Below are positions 17,703 through 26,001 of a stretch of DNA of 64,000 nucleotides, piece by piece. Location: the NCBI RefSeq assembly GCF_006125015.1, contig NZ_SZZN01000001.1:2852001-2916000 (forward strand), read 5' to 3'. Below the pieces are notes generated by a model. That model did no database searches. It saw only the letters and a program-made list of their open reading frames with translations, and was not told the origin of the DNA. The stretch comes from Roseovarius arcticus. Its GTDB lineage: Bacteria; Pseudomonadota; Alphaproteobacteria; Rhodobacterales; Rhodobacteraceae. Each line of letters starts with the position of its first letter. Within the stretch, counting starts at the first letter, position 1. The position numbers and the translations under genes were made by a program.

Positions 17703-19838
17703 ATGATGATCTACGTTAAACGCTCCGATCTTGAAGTTTCCGCCGACCTTGCCGCGCTGATCGAGGACGAGGTGCTTTTTAACATTGATGCGCCGACCTT
17801 TTGGAACGGCTATGCTAAGCTGCTGAAGGATTTGATGCCCGGAAACCGCGCGTTGCTGAAAAAACGTGAGACGCTTCAGGAGCAAATTAACCGCTGGCAC
17901 AGTTCGCGTCGCGCTCAGGACTTTGACATCGATACCTATAGCGCGTTCCTAGGCGAAATCGGCTACTTGCTGCCAGATCCGGAGCCTTTCAGTATCCAAG
18001 TCGACAACGTTGATCCCGAAATAGCACGGATCGCTGGTCCTCAGCTTGTCGTGCCTGTGATAAACGCCCGATTTGCCCTGAACGCGGCAAATGCACGGTG
18101 GGGTTCGCTTTATGATGCGCTCTACGGCACGGATGCCATTCCCGGCACAACCACACGCGAGGACTACGATCCGGAACGCGGCGCGGCCGTCGTTGCATGG
18201 GCGCGGAACCATCTGGACGAAGTTGCCCCCCTAGCGAGCGGTTCTTGGAAGGATGTGGAAGCGGTGAAGGCAGCAGAGACTTTGATCGTAGTCGTCAACG
18301 GCACGACAACAAGACTGGCAACGCCGGAGCAATACGCAGGCTATCGTGCCTCAGGCGACGTTCTACTGTGTGTGAAAGGGTTGCTTGTCGAGATCAAGCT
18401 AGACCGCGAAAGCGCGATCGGCGCGACTGACCCTGCCGGCATATCCGACATCCGACTGGAAAGCGCTCTCACGGTCATACAAGATTGCGAAGATTCCGTT
18501 GCTGCAGTCGACGCTGAAGACAAATGCACGGTTTACTCCAACTGGTTGGGGCTGATGAAGGGCACGCTCAAGGAGACCCTTGAGAAGAACGGCAAAATAG
18601 TGACCCGTCGCTTGCTCGACGACGTCACCTATACTGCACCCGGTGGCAGTTCCCTCACCCATCCGGGCCGTGCCTTAATGCTAGTGCGCAATGTCGGGCA
18701 TCTGATGACCAACAATGCGATCTTATTTAACGGAGAGGAAACACCTGAGGGCATCATGGATGCGGTGATCACGGTCGCCTGCGCGATGCATGATCTTTCG
18801 AAGACAGACGGCTTGCGTAACTCGCGCTCCGGCTCGGTCTATGTGGTGAAGCCAAAAATGCACGGCCCCGAAGAGGTCGCCTTTTCACACACGCTATTCT
18901 CTCGTGTTGAAGATTTGCTCGGCTTGCCGCGCAACACCGTCAAACTTGGGATTATGGACGAAGAGCGCCGGACGTCGGCCAACCTTGCTGCGTGTATTGC
19001 GGAGGTTAAATCACGCTGCGTGTTCATCAATACAGGTTTCCTCGACCGCACCGGCGACGAGATTCACACGACGATGAAGGCCGGCCCTGTCATCCCGCGC
19101 GACGAAATGGCGACGAGCGCGTGGATCGGTGCCTATGAACAAGGAAACGTCGATACCGGTCTTGCCGCCGGCTTGGCGGGTCAAGCGCAGATCGGAAAGG
19201 GCATGTGGGCCAAACCAGACAACATGGCCGAAATGCTGCGCGTCAAGATCAATCATCCGAAATCTGGTGCCAACACCGCATGGGTTCCCTCACCGGCGGC
19301 CGCCACGCTTCACGCGACGCACTATCATCACGTTAATGTCGCCGATGTGCAGGAGGCGCTGAAGACCCGCGAACACGCAGAATGGGAAAGCCTCCTCACA
19401 CCTCCGGTGATGATCGGGCGCACGCTAAGCGAAGATGTGGTGACGCGCGAACTCGACAACGCATGCCAGTCGATCCTCGGCTATGTGGTGCGCTGGGTTG
19501 ATCAGGGAATCGGCTGTTCCAAGGTGCCCGACATCGACGACGTCGCCTTGATGGAAGACCGCGCCACCCTCCGGATTTCCTCGCAATATCTGGCGAACTG
19601 GATTGAGCATGGCATCTGCACTGCCGAGCAGGTTGAGCAGGCGTTCCGCCGTATGGCATCAAAGGTCGACGCCCAGAATGCAGGTGATCTGGCCTACAAG
19701 GCAATAGCCCCCGCGTTCGACGGCGAAGCATTTAGCACCGCACGCAAACTCGTATTCGAAGGGGTGTCCCAACCCTCCGGCTACACAGAACCCTTACTCT
19801 ATGCGGCCCGTCTACGGGTCAAATCCTGCACCGCCTGA
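17703..19838 (+). CDS. glcB: Malate synthase G
   Basis: Condenses glyoxylate with acetyl-CoA to malate, letting the cell assimilate glycolate, glycine or C2 compounds. The 711-residue protein is the long monomeric G isoform. Visible signatures include IQDCEDSVAAVDAEDK near residue 265, RSVGHLM-like LVRNVGHLMTN near 325, a glyoxylate/Mg region with GIMDEERRTSANLAA near 418 and FINTGFLDRTGDEIHT near 441. The GANTAWVPSP and HYHHVNV blocks follow. The start at ATG 17703 follows AAAAAAGGCTCAAAG; the longer frame from 17415 runs through the divergent promoter and is rejected. It is followed 48 bp later by glcG, probably one operon. Confidence 0.96.
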   Translation: MMIYVKRSDLEVSADLAALIEDEVLFNIDAPTFWNGYAKLLKDLMPGNRALLKKRETLQEQINRWHSSRRAQDFDIDTYSAFLGEIGYLLPDPEPFSIQVDNVDPEIARIAGPQLVVPVINARFALNAANARWGSLYDALYGTDAIPGTTTREDYDPERGAAVVAWARNHLDEVAPLASGSWKDVEAVKAAETLIVVVNGTTTRLATPEQYAGYRASGDVLLCVKGLLVEIKLDRESAIGATDPAGISDIRLESALTVIQDCEDSVAAVDAEDKCTVYSNWLGLMKGTLKETLEKNGKIVTRRLLDDVTYTAPGGSSLTHPGRALMLVRNVGHLMTNNAILFNGEETPEGIMDAVITVACAMHDLSKTDGLRNSRSGSVYVVKPKMHGPEEVAFSHTLFSRVEDLLGLPRNTVKLGIMDEERRTSANLAACIAEVKSRCVFINTGFLDRTGDEIHTTMKAGPVIPRDEMATSAWIGAYEQGNVDTGLAAGLAGQAQIGKGMWAKPDNMAEMLRVKINHPKSGANTAWVPSPAAATLHATHYHHVNVADVQEALKTREHAEWESLLTPPVMIGRTLSEDVVTRELDNACQSILGYVVRWVDQGIGCSKVPDIDDVALMEDRATLRISSQYLANWIEHGICTAEQVEQAFRRMASKVDAQNAGDLAYKAIAPAFDGEAFSTARKLVFEGVSQPSGYTEPLLYAARLRVKSCTA

Positions 19839-19886
19839 CATAAACGGCCGACGCTCGCCTCAAGCGCGGGCAATGAGGAGATCAGA

Positions 19887-20309
19887 ATGCAATTCATTAG
19901 AAGACTGGATATCGCCGACACACGCGTGCTAATGGCGGGCGCCCGCGCCAAAGCAGAAGAAATCGGCGTGCAAATGTGCATCGCCATTACCGACGAAAGC
20001 GGCAATCTCGTTGCATTCGAGCGCATGGATGGCGGTAAAGTCACCTCCATCACCATCGCGATTGACAAAAGCTACACCGCATCTGCGGCCAAGAAAGCGA
20101 CCCACGAGTATGGCGATGCCAGCCAACCTGGCTCACCTGCATACGGCATTGCCTCTGCGATTGGCGGGCGCCTCATGGTAGTTGGTGGCGGTCTTCCGGT
20201 CGTGGTTGACGGCGACGTCGTTGGAGCGATTGGCGTCTCTTCTGGCACACCCGCACAGGACCGCGAAGTGGCACAGGCAGGCATCGACGCCTTTATCGTG
20301 TCGCTATAA
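19887..20309 (+). CDS. glcG: GlcG/HbpS-family protein (DUF336)
   Basis: A 140-residue protein of the GlcG/HbpS family, found beside glycolate-use genes in many bacteria. Its biochemical role is not settled; some members bind haem or act as a sensor subunit. The family pattern is clear: AxAKAEEIGVQMCIAITDESG, AFERMDGG, SYTASAAKKATHEYG, and the C-terminal VVVDGDVVGAIGVSSGTPAQDREVAQAG. ATG at 19887 has GAGGAGATCAGA immediately upstream. Position after malate synthase G suggests a part in glyoxylate/glycolate metabolism. A downstream hairpin was not seen. Confidence 0.85.
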   Translation: MQFIRRLDIADTRVLMAGARAKAEEIGVQMCIAITDESGNLVAFERMDGGKVTSITIAIDKSYTASAAKKATHEYGDASQPGSPAYGIASAIGGRLMVVGGGLPVVVDGDVVGAIGVSSGTPAQDREVAQAGIDAFIVSL

Positions 20310-20600
20310 TTCAAACCATAGCTGGTTCACGGCATTCGGTAGGATGCGTGACCCGCACCATAGATCTCGCCATATTTTATGGATGGCTAGCCACGTCTAG
20401 GGTAAGCAACCCGAGGTCACAGGCGAAACCGCGTCTTTGAAGCGCTCTTTGGGCTAGTCGCTTAATCAACACGCCAATCTGTTGCTTTCCACTTAGAAGT
20501 GATGGGGTGGATAAAAATTCTGATTTCTTTCCGCAATTCCCAAAGTCAGAACTGTGACCATTCGACAGCCACGTTTTCTAACAAGAAAGGACGTGGCACC
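20310..20600. other. Intergenic segment before the AlpA-like pseudogene
   Basis: No open frame with family features. The last 20 bases contain AAGAAAGGACGTGGCACC, a ribosome-binding site for the GTG start of the broken regulator. Confidence 0.4.
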
Positions 20601-20810
20601 GTGATCAAGCATGTCGGCGACAATCCCAACAAAATAATATAGGCCGCGCAAGTTCGTGCGCTATGCGGCGACGCCAGCGACATGATACTGTGGCGGTGGT
20701 TGGATTATCCTGATCTGGGCTTTCCGCGCCCGATCTATATTGGGCGCCGCCGACTCTGGCGCGAAGTTGACATCGCCGCTTTTTTGAAAGCTCGGGAGGC
20801 GCCGGTATGA
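20601..20810 (+). pseudogene. AlpA/excisionase-like helix-turn-helix gene interrupted by an in-frame amber codon
   Basis: From GTG 20601 the frame reads VIKHVGDNPNKII, TAG (20640-20642), AAQVRALCGDASDMILWRW, then LDYPDLGFPRPIYIGRRRLW, and ends REVDIAAFLKAREAPV at TGA 20808. The second part is the compact winged helix of AlpA-type regulators or excisionases (RAQVRALCGG.S.MTLWRW, FPRPI, W.R..DI.AWL). These small DNA-binding proteins control excision or expression of prophages and islands. A single base change can explain the stop, so this is a recent pseudogene or an internal-start product from ATG 20676. It indicates that the region was once an integrated element. Confidence 0.7.
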
Positions 20811-21127
20811 TCTACATGCTAGTAAAGATGAGTACTCAGGTGCTGAAAGGGTGCTGTCATGTGTGGACGACTCCGTTTACGCAAGGGTTGATTTGAGCTG
20901 ATTTTGATCGTTGCAGGTTGCGGTCATGTGTCCGGCCTTTGTGCGCGGTGCATATAACCGCTGGCCCTGATGAAGTCCGCATGCCGGGTCCCAATCAGAC
21001 TAACGAGCTTGTGGGCCCTGACAGCACCTCGGGGTGTCCCGGTAGCGGTCCCGTTTGATCATCATCATTCACTTCTGCCCTTGCATCTCTTTGCAGCGAT
21101 GTGATGCGCCGCATATCCTTACTTCGT
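20811..21127. other. Presumed non-coding end of the IS110 remnant
   Basis: No gene. IS110 elements lack clear inverted repeats, so the boundary with island DNA cannot be placed by eye. The stretch is richer in G+C from about 20920 onward, suggesting the element begins after roughly 20830-20900. Confidence 0.4.
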
Positions 21128-21880
21128 TCAGGTGGCCGGTCTGGCCTTGTAGCTTTCTCCCTTCGCGAGCAGTGCCCATGCGGTACGGGCGGTCTTGTTG
21201 GCGACGGCGACGGTGACAACCCGGGTCGGCTTGCGCTCCAGGAGCGATCGGACCCAAGCGCCCGTTCGGGTGTCGGTGGTTGGTGCCCGCCGTGTGACGG
21301 AGGTGGCACCGACAACCAGCAACCGACGCAGGTAGCGGTTCCCCATCTTCGATATATGCCCGAGCCGATCCTTGCCCCCCGAAGAGTTCTGTCTGGGCAC
21401 AAGGCCGAGGTAGGCTGCAAACTGTCGGCCGGATTTGAAGGCAGTTGGGTCGGGCACGCTGGCAGCCAGCGCAGTCGCCGTGATTAGGCCGACACCCGGG
21501 ATCGTCTCGAGCCGTTGGCTTGCGGCGTTCTGCCGATGCCACGCCAGAAGTTGGCGCTCAATCTTACGGACTTCTTGTTCCAAGCCGTTGAGTTGTGCCG
21601 CCAAAGCCTGAAGGGCAGACCGGACGGTCTCTGGCAAACCCAGATCACCTTCGTCTGCCAGGCCGACGACAAGCCCTGCCACCTTCCGCGGCCCCTGCGC
21701 GGCGATAATCCCAAATTCGGCGAAGTGCCCACGGATAGTATTCAGGATCATCGTACGCTGTCGCATCAGCAGGTCACGAGACCGGTGCAGCACAAGAACA
21801 CCTTGCTGCTCCTCCGTCTTCACGGGCACGAACCGCATGTTCGGCCGTGTGACAGCCTCGCAGATGGCTTCCGCATCTGC
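21128..21880 (-). pseudogene. IS110-family transposase, C-terminal part (5' end removed by an IS5-family insertion)
   Basis: About 250 residues remain: ADAEAICEAVTRPNMRFVPV, the middle helical region, and the Transposase_20 domain with IPGVGLITATALAASVPDP, then FAAYLGLVPRQNSSGGK and LGHISKMGNRYLRRLL. The serine in the NSSGGK/ISKMGN region belongs to the catalytic C-terminal domain. The N-terminal DEDD RuvC-like domain, about 140 residues, is gone, because coding sequence stops exactly where the IS5-family end begins near 21882. The missing part is not found on the far side of that element. The enzyme cannot be active. The region 20811-21127 downstream of the gene presumably holds the element's right end. 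Confidence 0.85.
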
Positions 21881-21882
21881 GG

Positions 21883-22931
21883 GGCTCTGTTGCACAAATC
21901 CAGCGGGGATTCATGTCGTGAATCCAGTGTGGTAGCTGGCTTGCATGAGAAAACCTACACCTCCGACCTACAAGACGACGAACTGGGCTGCCTATAATGA
22001 GGCGCTGAAGCACCGCGGGTCGCTGACGATCTGGTTCGATCCGGAGATGAACTGGGGTGCCGAACCTTCCGGAAAGAGAGGCAGGTCACGGACGTTCAGT
22101 GACGCCGCGATCCAAACTTGCCTGACCATGAAGGTGCTGTTCGGCATGGCGCTTCGCCAGACGACGGGCTTCGTCGAAAGCCTGCTTCGGCTGACGGGGT
22201 TGGACTGGGACGTGCCTGATTTCAGCACCATCTGCCGACGCCAAAGGACGCTTGCGGTCAACATCCCGTATTGCGGCTCAAAGGGTGCACTACATCTCCT
22301 GATCGACAGCACTGGCATCAAGGTCGAGGGTGAAGGCGAGTAGAATGCGCGTAAGAATGGTGGCCCGAAACGACGTGTCTGGCGTAAGATCCACATCGGT
22401 ATCGACGAACATACGTTGGAAGTTAGAGCGGTCGAGATCACCGGCAGCAACACCGGGGATGCACCGATGTTACCTCATCTACTCAACCAAATCCCGCGCG
22501 ATCAGCACATCGGCAGCGTGACCGCGGATGGAGCATACGACACGCGCAGATGCCACAACGCTATCGCTGACCGCGGAGCTGCTGCGGTCATCCCGCCACG
22601 CAGAAACGCCCAGCCACGGAAGCCAAGCAACGACGGTGCCATCGCCAGAAACGACGCGCTCCGCGCGTCAAAATATCTGGGTCGGGCACTTTGGCGGAAC
22701 TGGAGCGGCTATCACCGCAGAAGCCGCGTCGAGACAAAGATGCATTGCATGAAATTGCTTGGTCAGCGGCTGATGGCACGGGACTTTGACCGACAGGTCG
22801 CCGAAGTTCAGGTGCGCATCGCGGTCCTGAACGGTTACACCGCACTTGGCATTCCTGTCACGAAAGCCGCGGGATAAATCCGTCTGGGGAAAGGGGAGAA
22901 CCGTCCGTCAGCTGATTTGCGCAACAGAGTC
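21883..22931 (+). mobile_element. IS5-family insertion sequence (about 1.05 kb)
   Basis: Left end GGCTCTGTTGCACAAATC (21883-21900) and right end GATTTGCGCAACAGAGTC (22914-22931) are inverted repeats with two mismatches in 18. They enclose one transposase frame. No matching target duplication is visible: the left flank is IS110 DNA and the right flank is IS3 DNA, which indicates recombination between two copies and not a simple insertion. Confidence 0.85.
21945..22877 (+). pseudogene. IS5-family DDE transposase with one in-frame amber codon
   Basis: The frame is intact for 311 codons except TAG at 22341-22343 (codon 133), where related proteins have Trp (GEGEW-NARKxGGPKRR); TGG to TAG is one transition. 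DDE residues are visible: LLIDSTGIK near residue 125, VTADGAYD near 192 and RVETKMH near 264. The N-terminal DUF4096-like helix-turn-helix region is complete. Unless the stop is read through, neither half can transpose alone. The start ATG at 21945 lies 45 bp inside the left end as usual for the family. Confidence 0.85.
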
Positions 22932-23329
22932 AGGCGCTTTACAAAAGGCAGCCTTCAGAAAACCTGATTCATCACAATGACCGAGGGAGCCAATATCTAT
23001 CGATCAAATACACAGAACGGCTGGCTGGCGCAGGCTTGGAACCTTCTGTTGGAACAGTAGGTGACAGCTATGATAACGCGCTGGCCGAGACGATGATTGG
23101 CTTGTTCAAAGCCGAAGTCATCCACAGATTGGGGCCGTGGAAATCCGCTGACGCAGTCGAGTGGGACACGCTCAAATGGGTCGATTGGTTCAACCACCGC
23201 AGACTGCTCGAGCCCATCGGATACATCACGCCAACTGAAGCAGAGGAGGCATTCTATGCAATCGTGAACGCACTCGGTAAAGTCGCTTGAGAAGAACTAA
23301 ACAGTCTCCGGTAAAACCGGGGCGGTTCA
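22932..23329 (+). mobile_element. 3' part of an IS3-family element
   Basis: Coding sequence for the OrfB C-terminus runs 22933-23290: ALYKRQPSENLIHHNDRGSQ, then VGDSYDNALAETMIGLFKAE, and WVDWFNHRRLLEPIGYITP. The second Asp and the Glu of the DDE set are present. The right inverted repeat ends at 23329 (on the minus strand TGAACCGCCCCGGTTTTACC). The left part, with OrfA and the first Asp of OrfB, is absent. The remnant abuts the IS5-family end with no gap. Confidence 0.85.
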
Positions 23330-23660
23330 CATGGCGGCCCTAAACGCCGTCTTTGGCGCAAGATCCACATGGGTATCGATGAGCAAACACTGGAGAAGCG
23401 CGCCTACATCCGTGATCACCGGCCCGCCGACCTCTCGATCAGACGGGGGCGCAAACTGATGGATCTGCCCCGTTCCAGCTTCTATGCCGCTCACGATCCG
23501 ACGGCGGAAGATCCGATCATTGGTGTGAACAGGTCGATTACGGAAACCTGCCGCAATTATGGATATCGTCGTGTCACCGCCGAGTTTCGGCACCGCGGCC
23601 TTGTCGTAGATTCGAAGAAAGTGCGGCGCATCATGCCACCAATGCACTTTCGGGGAATAT
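23330..23660 (+). mobile_element. Mosaic of IS5-family and IS3-family transposase fragments
   Basis: Immediately after the IS3 end, 23331-23396 encodes GGPKRRLWRKIHMGIDEQTL, a short internal piece of an IS5-type transposase homologous to 22357-22418. From about 23397 to 23630 the frame switches to an IS3 OrfB N-terminus: RAYIRDHRPADLSIRRGRKL, RSSFYAAHDP and CRNYGYRRVTAEFRHRGLVV, ending at RRIM. The open frame runs on through antisense tRNA-Leu by chance, and it is not a functional gene. Confidence 0.75.
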
Positions 23661-23723
23661 ATGGGGGAGCAAAATTCATCGCTCGTCGTAAGAGACTTAT
23701 AAATAACAAATTTTATATAAGGT

Positions 23724-23808
23724 TGGTGCGGGTGAAGGGACTCGAACCCCCACGCCTTGCGGCGCCAGAACCTAAATCTGGTGCGTCTACCAGTTCCGCC
23801 ACACCCGC
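23724..23808 (-). tRNA. tRNA-Leu (anticodon TAG)
   Basis: On the minus strand GCGGGTGTGGCGGAACTGGT starts the molecule. The anticodon stem-loop is CCAGA-TTTAGGT-TCTGG with TAG. A class II variable arm follows (GCGCCGCAAGGCGT), then GGGGGTTCGAGTCCC and an acceptor closing with encoded CCA at 23724. The 85-base length fits a leucine tRNA. It forms the right border of the island. Confidence 0.96.
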
Positions 23809-23986
23809 ACTTGGCCGCGCGTCAAAATGGCCCGCAGCACCAGCCCCTCCTAGCGCAGCGCGCGCGTCTATGCGAGAGGGAAAATCGCATTGCATCTGAC
23901 CAACCTCGAAAACCTGGCGACATTTACCAAATCTTGCGGTAAGCAGAACATAATAAACGAGCAGAAATAAGAAACGGATTTACGCC

Positions 23987-24484
23987 ATGAAGCCGAAAAC
24001 GGCCGGGCGCGATCACGGGCAAATGACCCTTGAGGCCCCTTTGGAGCCTGCCGGAGTGCTATCCGGCAGTATCATTTTAACTCTCGACGGTGAAATGCCA
24101 GTTGAGCATCTTTTGCCGGGGGACCGGATCGTGACGCGCGATAGCGGCACGGCAGTTCTGGTATCGGTGCATCGCCATATCACCCGCGTGCGCGCGATCC
24201 GAATTCTGGCTGGAACGCTGGGCGACACGCGCCCTGATCGCGACGTTGTCCTGCCGGAGTGCCAGCAGGTGCTGGTCCGTGATTGGCGTGCGACGGCACT
24301 CTTCGGCATGCGGCAGACAACAGCGCCTGCACATGCGCTGATCGACGGTGAGTTCGTCGTGTCCGAGGGCTTGCAAACCATGACGTTGCACGAGCTACGC
24401 TTTGACAACAGCCATGTGATCTATGCGGACGGGCTTGAACTGCTGACACCTGCTATGCCCGCGTGGCAAGTGGCTGCGGCTTAA
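23987..24484 (+). CDS. Hint-domain protein lacking the usual nucleophile
   Basis: A 165-residue protein of the Rhodobacterales Hint (Hedgehog/intein-like) group. The Hint fold is recognisable from GSIILTLDGEMPVEHLLPGDRI, VTRDSG, VLPECQQVLVRDWRATALFG and ALIDGEFV. In typical members the domain begins CFTPGTxIxT and later has SPxHRVL. Here the Cys position is Gly (GVLSG) and the His is Gln (CQQVL), so self-cleavage is unlikely. ATG at 23987 is preceded by a purine-rich AAATAAGAAACGG leader. The role is unknown; many relatives are C-terminal modules of calcium-binding secreted proteins, but this one stands alone. Confidence 0.75.
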   Translation: MKPKTAGRDHGQMTLEAPLEPAGVLSGSIILTLDGEMPVEHLLPGDRIVTRDSGTAVLVSVHRHITRVRAIRILAGTLGDTRPDRDVVLPECQQVLVRDWRATALFGMRQTTAPAHALIDGEFVVSEGLQTMTLHELRFDNSHVIYADGLELLTPAMPAWQVAAA

Positions 24485-24513
24485 CCCCGCGCAAGGTAGG
24501 TGCCAACGGTTGA

Positions 24514-25386
24514 TTACAGTCCGATAGCGGCAAAAACTTGGGGCAAGGCATCCGGAAGATCCTCGGCGATCAGGCCGGGTCCATGCTGGCGGGCCGCCTC
24601 GGCATGCAGCCAAACTGCGGTCTCCGCTGCGTCAAGCGGTGCGAAATTCCGCGCGAGCAGCCCGGTTATAAACCCGGCCAAGACATCTCCGGCCCCTGCG
24701 GTAGCAAGCCATGGCGCTGCGCGCCCTGCGCCAGCGGCGTGCAGGCTACATCGCCCATCCGGCGCGGCAATGACCGTATCAGCGCCCTTCAGCAATATCG
24801 TTGCACCTGTACGCATCGCAGCCTTGCAGGTGGCATCAATACGCCGCTCCAGATCACCCGCACCGCCACGGAGTTCGTCCATAAGATCGGGAAACAGGCG
24901 GCGAAATTCGCCCTCATGCGGCGTCAGCACGCAGCGATCATGCAATAGAGCGAACAAGGCTCCATCCTGCGCCAGCGCTGTCAGCGCGTCTGCGTCAAGT
25001 ACCGTGGCATGGCCCGATGTGGTCAGCGCCTTTGCCAATAAATCCTCTGCGCGTGCCACGCCCATTCCGGGCCCGAGGCAGAGCGCATTAAAGCGCTTGT
25101 CCTCCAGCAAACTGTCCAGCGCGGCCGCGTCCATGACACGCGCGAGCATGACGGCGGTGCTGTGTATCGCTACCTCCAGCTGAGCGGCGGGCGGCACGCC
25201 CAGCGTGACCAGCCCCGCGCCGACCCGCAGCGCGCCACGTGCCGCCAAGCGCGCCGCACCAGTGGACCCTGGTCCGCCAGACAGCACTAGTGCGTGTCCG
25301 TAATCGTACTTATGGGCGTGCCCCGTCTTGCGAAGGGTTTGAATGCGCCGGGCGGTCATCTCGATTGCGCGGGGTGTTCGGTGCAT
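24514..25386 (-). CDS. nnrD: ADP-dependent NAD(P)H-hydrate dehydratase
   Basis: Repairs hydrated NADH/NADPH by dehydration at the expense of ADP. The 290-residue protein is the YjeF C-terminal (ribokinase-like) domain: GHALVLSGGPGSTGAARLAA near residue 28, LGPGMGVARAEDLL near 105, VLTPHEGEFRRLFP near 153, ILLKGADTVIAAP near 195 and the catalytic ATAGAGDVLAGFITGLLA near 232. Start at ATG 25386 follows AGGAGGCAAGA, which rules against the longer frame from 25473. The epimerase domain NnrE, often fused in bacteria, is absent here. It is divergent from glnB. Confidence 0.88.
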   Translation of the reverse strand: MHRTPRAIEMTARRIQTLRKTGHAHKYDYGHALVLSGGPGSTGAARLAARGALRVGAGLVTLGVPPAAQLEVAIHSTAVMLARVMDAAALDSLLEDKRFNALCLGPGMGVARAEDLLAKALTTSGHATVLDADALTALAQDGALFALLHDRCVLTPHEGEFRRLFPDLMDELRGGAGDLERRIDATCKAAMRTGATILLKGADTVIAAPDGRCSLHAAGAGRAAPWLATAGAGDVLAGFITGLLARNFAPLDAAETAVWLHAEAARQHGPGLIAEDLPDALPQVFAAIGL

Positions 25387-25564
25387 TCTTGCCTCCTGAT
25401 ACCGATATTGCGATCTAAGGATGCCGCCGGTCTGCCGCATGATCAAGCGGCGCAGTATGGTGACACAATTCATGTCTGCCTAAATTTGATGCATGTCGCA
25501 TAATTTTTAAGCATCCTGCAATAGATTTGGCTTCTCCTCGCTCGTGATGCCAAGGCGTCATTGA

Positions 25565-25963
<399 letters not shown>

Positions 25964-26001
25964 AAACACACCCCAAAAATATCCAAGTGGAGGAATGCCC
26001 C

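Noticed and set aside
23369..23899. A possible novel 176-residue protein overlapping tRNA-Leu
   Set aside because: Its parts match IS5 and IS3 transposases and the last part is antisense tRNA, so it is a chance fusion.
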